This document shows positions 5,473 through 7,214 of a stretch of DNA of 7,214 nucleotides, in pieces. The DNA comes from Oscillospiraceae bacterium (lineage in GTDB: Bacteria; Bacillota; Clostridia; Oscillospirales; Acutalibacteraceae), in assembly GCA_003517915.1 (NCBI GenBank), contig DOZQ01000211.1:1-7214 (forward strand), read 5' to 3'. A program made the translations under genes and the position numbers. The notes under the pieces were generated by a model. It was given only the letters and a program-made list of their open reading frames with translations. It did not search any database and was not told the DNA's origin. Position 1 is the stretch's first letter. Each line of letters starts with the position of its first letter.

Positions 5473-6264
5473 TCAACCATTCCCCAGTCGTTTTTGAATT
5501 CGCTTTACAGACAAAAAGCAGATTGCCATACAAAATATACCGAGATATAAAATCATGTATAACAAAGAAAGAGTTGGTGATTTCATGTCTATTCTCCCTG
5601 AAAAAACCACAAACGGGTCAACAATAGTCGGCATATGTATAATATATTGGACGTTTAGCAGTAAATAATAAAACAAAATAGGAACAGCCAGTGTAACGAA
5701 TGGGTTTATAATATAGGTGGAAATAAAAAAAGCCAGCATGGCGTAAAAAGCACAGGCAAAAAACTGCACAAGCAATTTGAATAAAAAATAGAGGATAATG
5801 TGATTTCCATTCAATAACGCGCCAAACGGCGGAACATCCCCAAAATTCTGATAGGTTGGCAACGACTTGTCCATCAGCGGAAAACGAAAGCACAAACCAA
5901 TTATTAAAAGGATATTCCCGAGAACAACGGCAGAGCCTCCAGCTATTCCCGCCGTTAAAGCTTTTGATAAGCCGTATATTTTCACATTTGAGCGAATGCA
6001 GCTCGGACGAATAAACTGATTGTTCCAGTCGGTGCAAAAGCTGATGGAAAATGGCACGGCCGCGAACAGCGGAAAAAGCATTGAAAAGTCATACTGCTCA
6101 GTGACCCAGCTATAATAAAGCACGTCCCTGTCACCAGGAAGCTGAAGCTCCTGTATAATACTTATAAAAAGAATCAGGCAAACACCAACCGCAGATATCC
6201 AGAAGGGCGGGCATAAATATGCGCGCCGCATATCCATGCGCAGGCAGCCAATCAAACGTTTCAA
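5473..6264 (-). CDS. ABC-2 type permease (first permease of the exporter)
   Basis: A 263-residue membrane protein with about six hydrophobic segments (near residues 22-38, 61-77, 103-126, 152-184, 189-208 and 233-253). After helix 2 it has FCTDWNNQFIRPSCIRSN followed by YGLSKAL, comparable in position to the FCDAPF...RSG loop of the neighbouring permease, so the two are probably distant paralogues acting as a pair. The start is TTG at 6264: a stop codon lies two codons upstream, and AGAGGAAAG is placed about 10 nt before it. The next ATG codons (10 and 12) have no ribosome binding site. It follows the extracytoplasmic-protein gene after 14 nt and abuts the next permease, so all four genes should be on one transcript. 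Heterodimeric pairs of this size are known as LanE/LanG in lantibiotic immunity, but sequence identity to them cannot be claimed here. Confidence 0.86.
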   Translation of the reverse strand: MKRLIGCLRMDMRRAYLCPPFWISAVGVCLILFISIIQELQLPGDRDVLYYSWVTEQYDFSMLFPLFAAVPFSISFCTDWNNQFIRPSCIRSNVKIYGLSKALTAGIAGGSAVVLGNILLIIGLCFRFPLMDKSLPTYQNFGDVPPFGALLNGNHIILYFLFKLLVQFFACAFYAMLAFFISTYIINPFVTLAVPILFYYLLLNVQYIIHMPTIVDPFVVFSGRIDMKSPTLSLLYMILYLGIFCMAICFLSVKRIQKRLGNG

Positions 6265-6278
6265 ACTTCACTTTCCTC

Positions 6279-7214
6279 TCATATAATTTCTTCTCCGGTA
6301 ACCGCGTTAATGAATACAGTCAGCGGAATTTCAACCGGGTTTCCTTCCAAATCTTTTGAGTCCTCAAAAATTTGCGCGCCTGTCAGGCACCAGGCCGGAA
6401 CCAAGCGATAGGGATTTTCATTGTCATTTGCAACAATAGGCACATAGCAGCTGCTGACCGAACGAAATACAACATCATCGGTTAAAATTACATCCGAATA
6501 CTTATTTTTTATCGCTTTGAGCATGGTGTCAATACCGATTAGCGGACTGCTTTCTTCTTCTGTTTCGGTTGTACTGTACAAAAACTGGGCGGAGAGATAT
6601 TCAAGGCCCATTTTGGAATAGCAAATTTCAATATGGCTTCCGCTTACCTCCGTTCCAATATTATCATTTCCATGCTCTGTTTCGGTTATAGGAATGCCAT
6701 TATAAACTGGTGTAAAGAAAATATAATAATAATTGTCGTCAGATGTCCATGCATTTTTCCATTCCGGCGTTTCTTCCGGTTTAAGTTGTGTGAGAAATTC
6801 AGGATCGGTTTTAAAATAATTTTCCTGCGCCTGAAGCGTTTCATAATCTAAAGTATAAATTTGTCTTGCGATTAGCTCCTCCTTAAATCCAAGAGTTTTC
6901 AGCAGTTTTTGGCCTTCCGCAATTGCCTGTTCTCTCGTCATAAAATCAAAATCCAGGGTTTGGCTGAATTTATCCGCATTGTACGAAACATATATAGGCT
7001 CTAAAAGCGCAATATTACTTACATATTCAAAATTTTCCGTTTCAAAAAAACAATCTTGATTATAAATATAAATTGACTTTTGGTCGGTTGTAGCTATGTA
7101 CTCTTCCGTTTCTTCTTTGATATCACTCCCGTCCAACAAGAGTTCTCTATTTTCGGCAGTTTTGAAATTCATTGGCTTAGCTTTAAACGTGTCGGCCTGT
7201 TCAAATTCCCCGGT
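6279..7214 (-). CDS. Probable extracytoplasmic protein with PepSY/YcdB-like features, 5' end outside window
   Basis: The frame is open to the window edge, giving at least 311 residues; the ATG at 7172 has no ribosome binding site, so the true start and any signal peptide or lipobox lie further right. The visible part is acidic, hydrophilic and without membrane segments. I do not recognise the gene. Features resembling PepSY/YcdB-type domains are: MTREQAIAEGQKLLKTLGF (an Ala/Leu-rich helix after a TREQA motif), YYYIFFTPVYNGIPITETEH (a strand pair with NGIP), a second helix IGIDTMLKAIKNKYSDV, and the ending YRLVPAWCLTG ... VFINAVTGEEII, which resembles the strand-turn of PepSY repeats. Such domains occur in secreted or membrane-anchored proteins that inhibit proteases or sense the envelope. 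Placed first among the visible genes and 14 nt from the permease, it is probably an accessory factor of the exporter. Function not assigned. Confidence 0.72.
   Translation of the reverse strand, partial: TGEFEQADTFKAKPMNFKTAENRELLLDGSDIKEETEEYIATTDQKSIYIYNQDCFFETENFEYVSNIALLEPIYVSYNADKFSQTLDFDFMTREQAIAEGQKLLKTLGFKEELIARQIYTLDYETLQAQENYFKTDPEFLTQLKPEETPEWKNAWTSDDNYYYIFFTPVYNGIPITETEHGNDNIGTEVSGSHIEICYSKMGLEYLSAQFLYSTTETEEESSPLIGIDTMLKAIKNKYSDVILTDDVVFRSVSSCYVPIVANDNENPYRLVPAWCLTGAQIFEDSKDLEGNPVEIPLTVFINAVTGEEII

Noticed and set aside
5618..6037. Open frame of 139 codons on the minus strand inside a permease gene
   Set aside because: It is in another frame of the permease gene, which has membrane segments, start signal and operon fit; the alternative product is Cys/Ser/Tyr-rich without a plausible pattern.

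Overview
The window looks like a chromosomal segment of a low- to mid-GC Gram-positive anaerobe of the class Clostridia. The evidence is strong GGAGG-type ribosome binding sites, sigma-A type -35/-10 boxes, a V-type ATPase operon of clostridial/enterococcal layout, a YtrA-like GntR/ABC operon and a BcrA/LanF-like ABC exporter. Genus cannot be fixed from the sequence. All seven protein genes lie on the minus strand; only the tRNA is on the plus strand.

Left part (1-1500): the start of a V-type ATPase operon, read leftwards. A promoter at about 1461-1489 drives a 102-residue coiled-coil peripheral-stalk subunit (G/H, NtpF-like), followed by the first 300 codons of the membrane subunit I (NtpI), cut by the window edge. 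The 190-nt gap between the two genes is unusually long and is mostly filled by an imperfect palindrome of about 130 nt. This is the most unexplained structure in the window.

Middle (1667-3727): a compact three-gene operon consisting of a YtrA-type GntR repressor, an ABC ATPase and a six-helix ABC-2 permease. The genes overlap by 7-8 nt, which suggests translational coupling. The promoter is near-consensus and is overlapped by an 11-bp inverted repeat that is a good candidate for the autoregulatory operator. A hairpin terminator follows the permease.

3731-3929: an A/T-tract region separates this promoter from a divergent promoter for an initiator tRNA (tRNA-fMet, CCA encoded). The tRNA is followed by a perfect 17-bp hairpin that can terminate both the tRNA and the operon arriving from the right.

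Right part (3980-7214): a second, more AT-rich operon read leftwards. It encodes a probable extracytoplasmic PepSY/YcdB-like protein (5' end outside the window), two ABC-2 type permeases and a bacitracin/lantibiotic-type ABC ATPase. Two different permeases plus one ATPase resemble LanFEG/BcrAB self-protection exporters. No lantibiotic biosynthesis gene or two-component system is visible, so the substrate is unknown.
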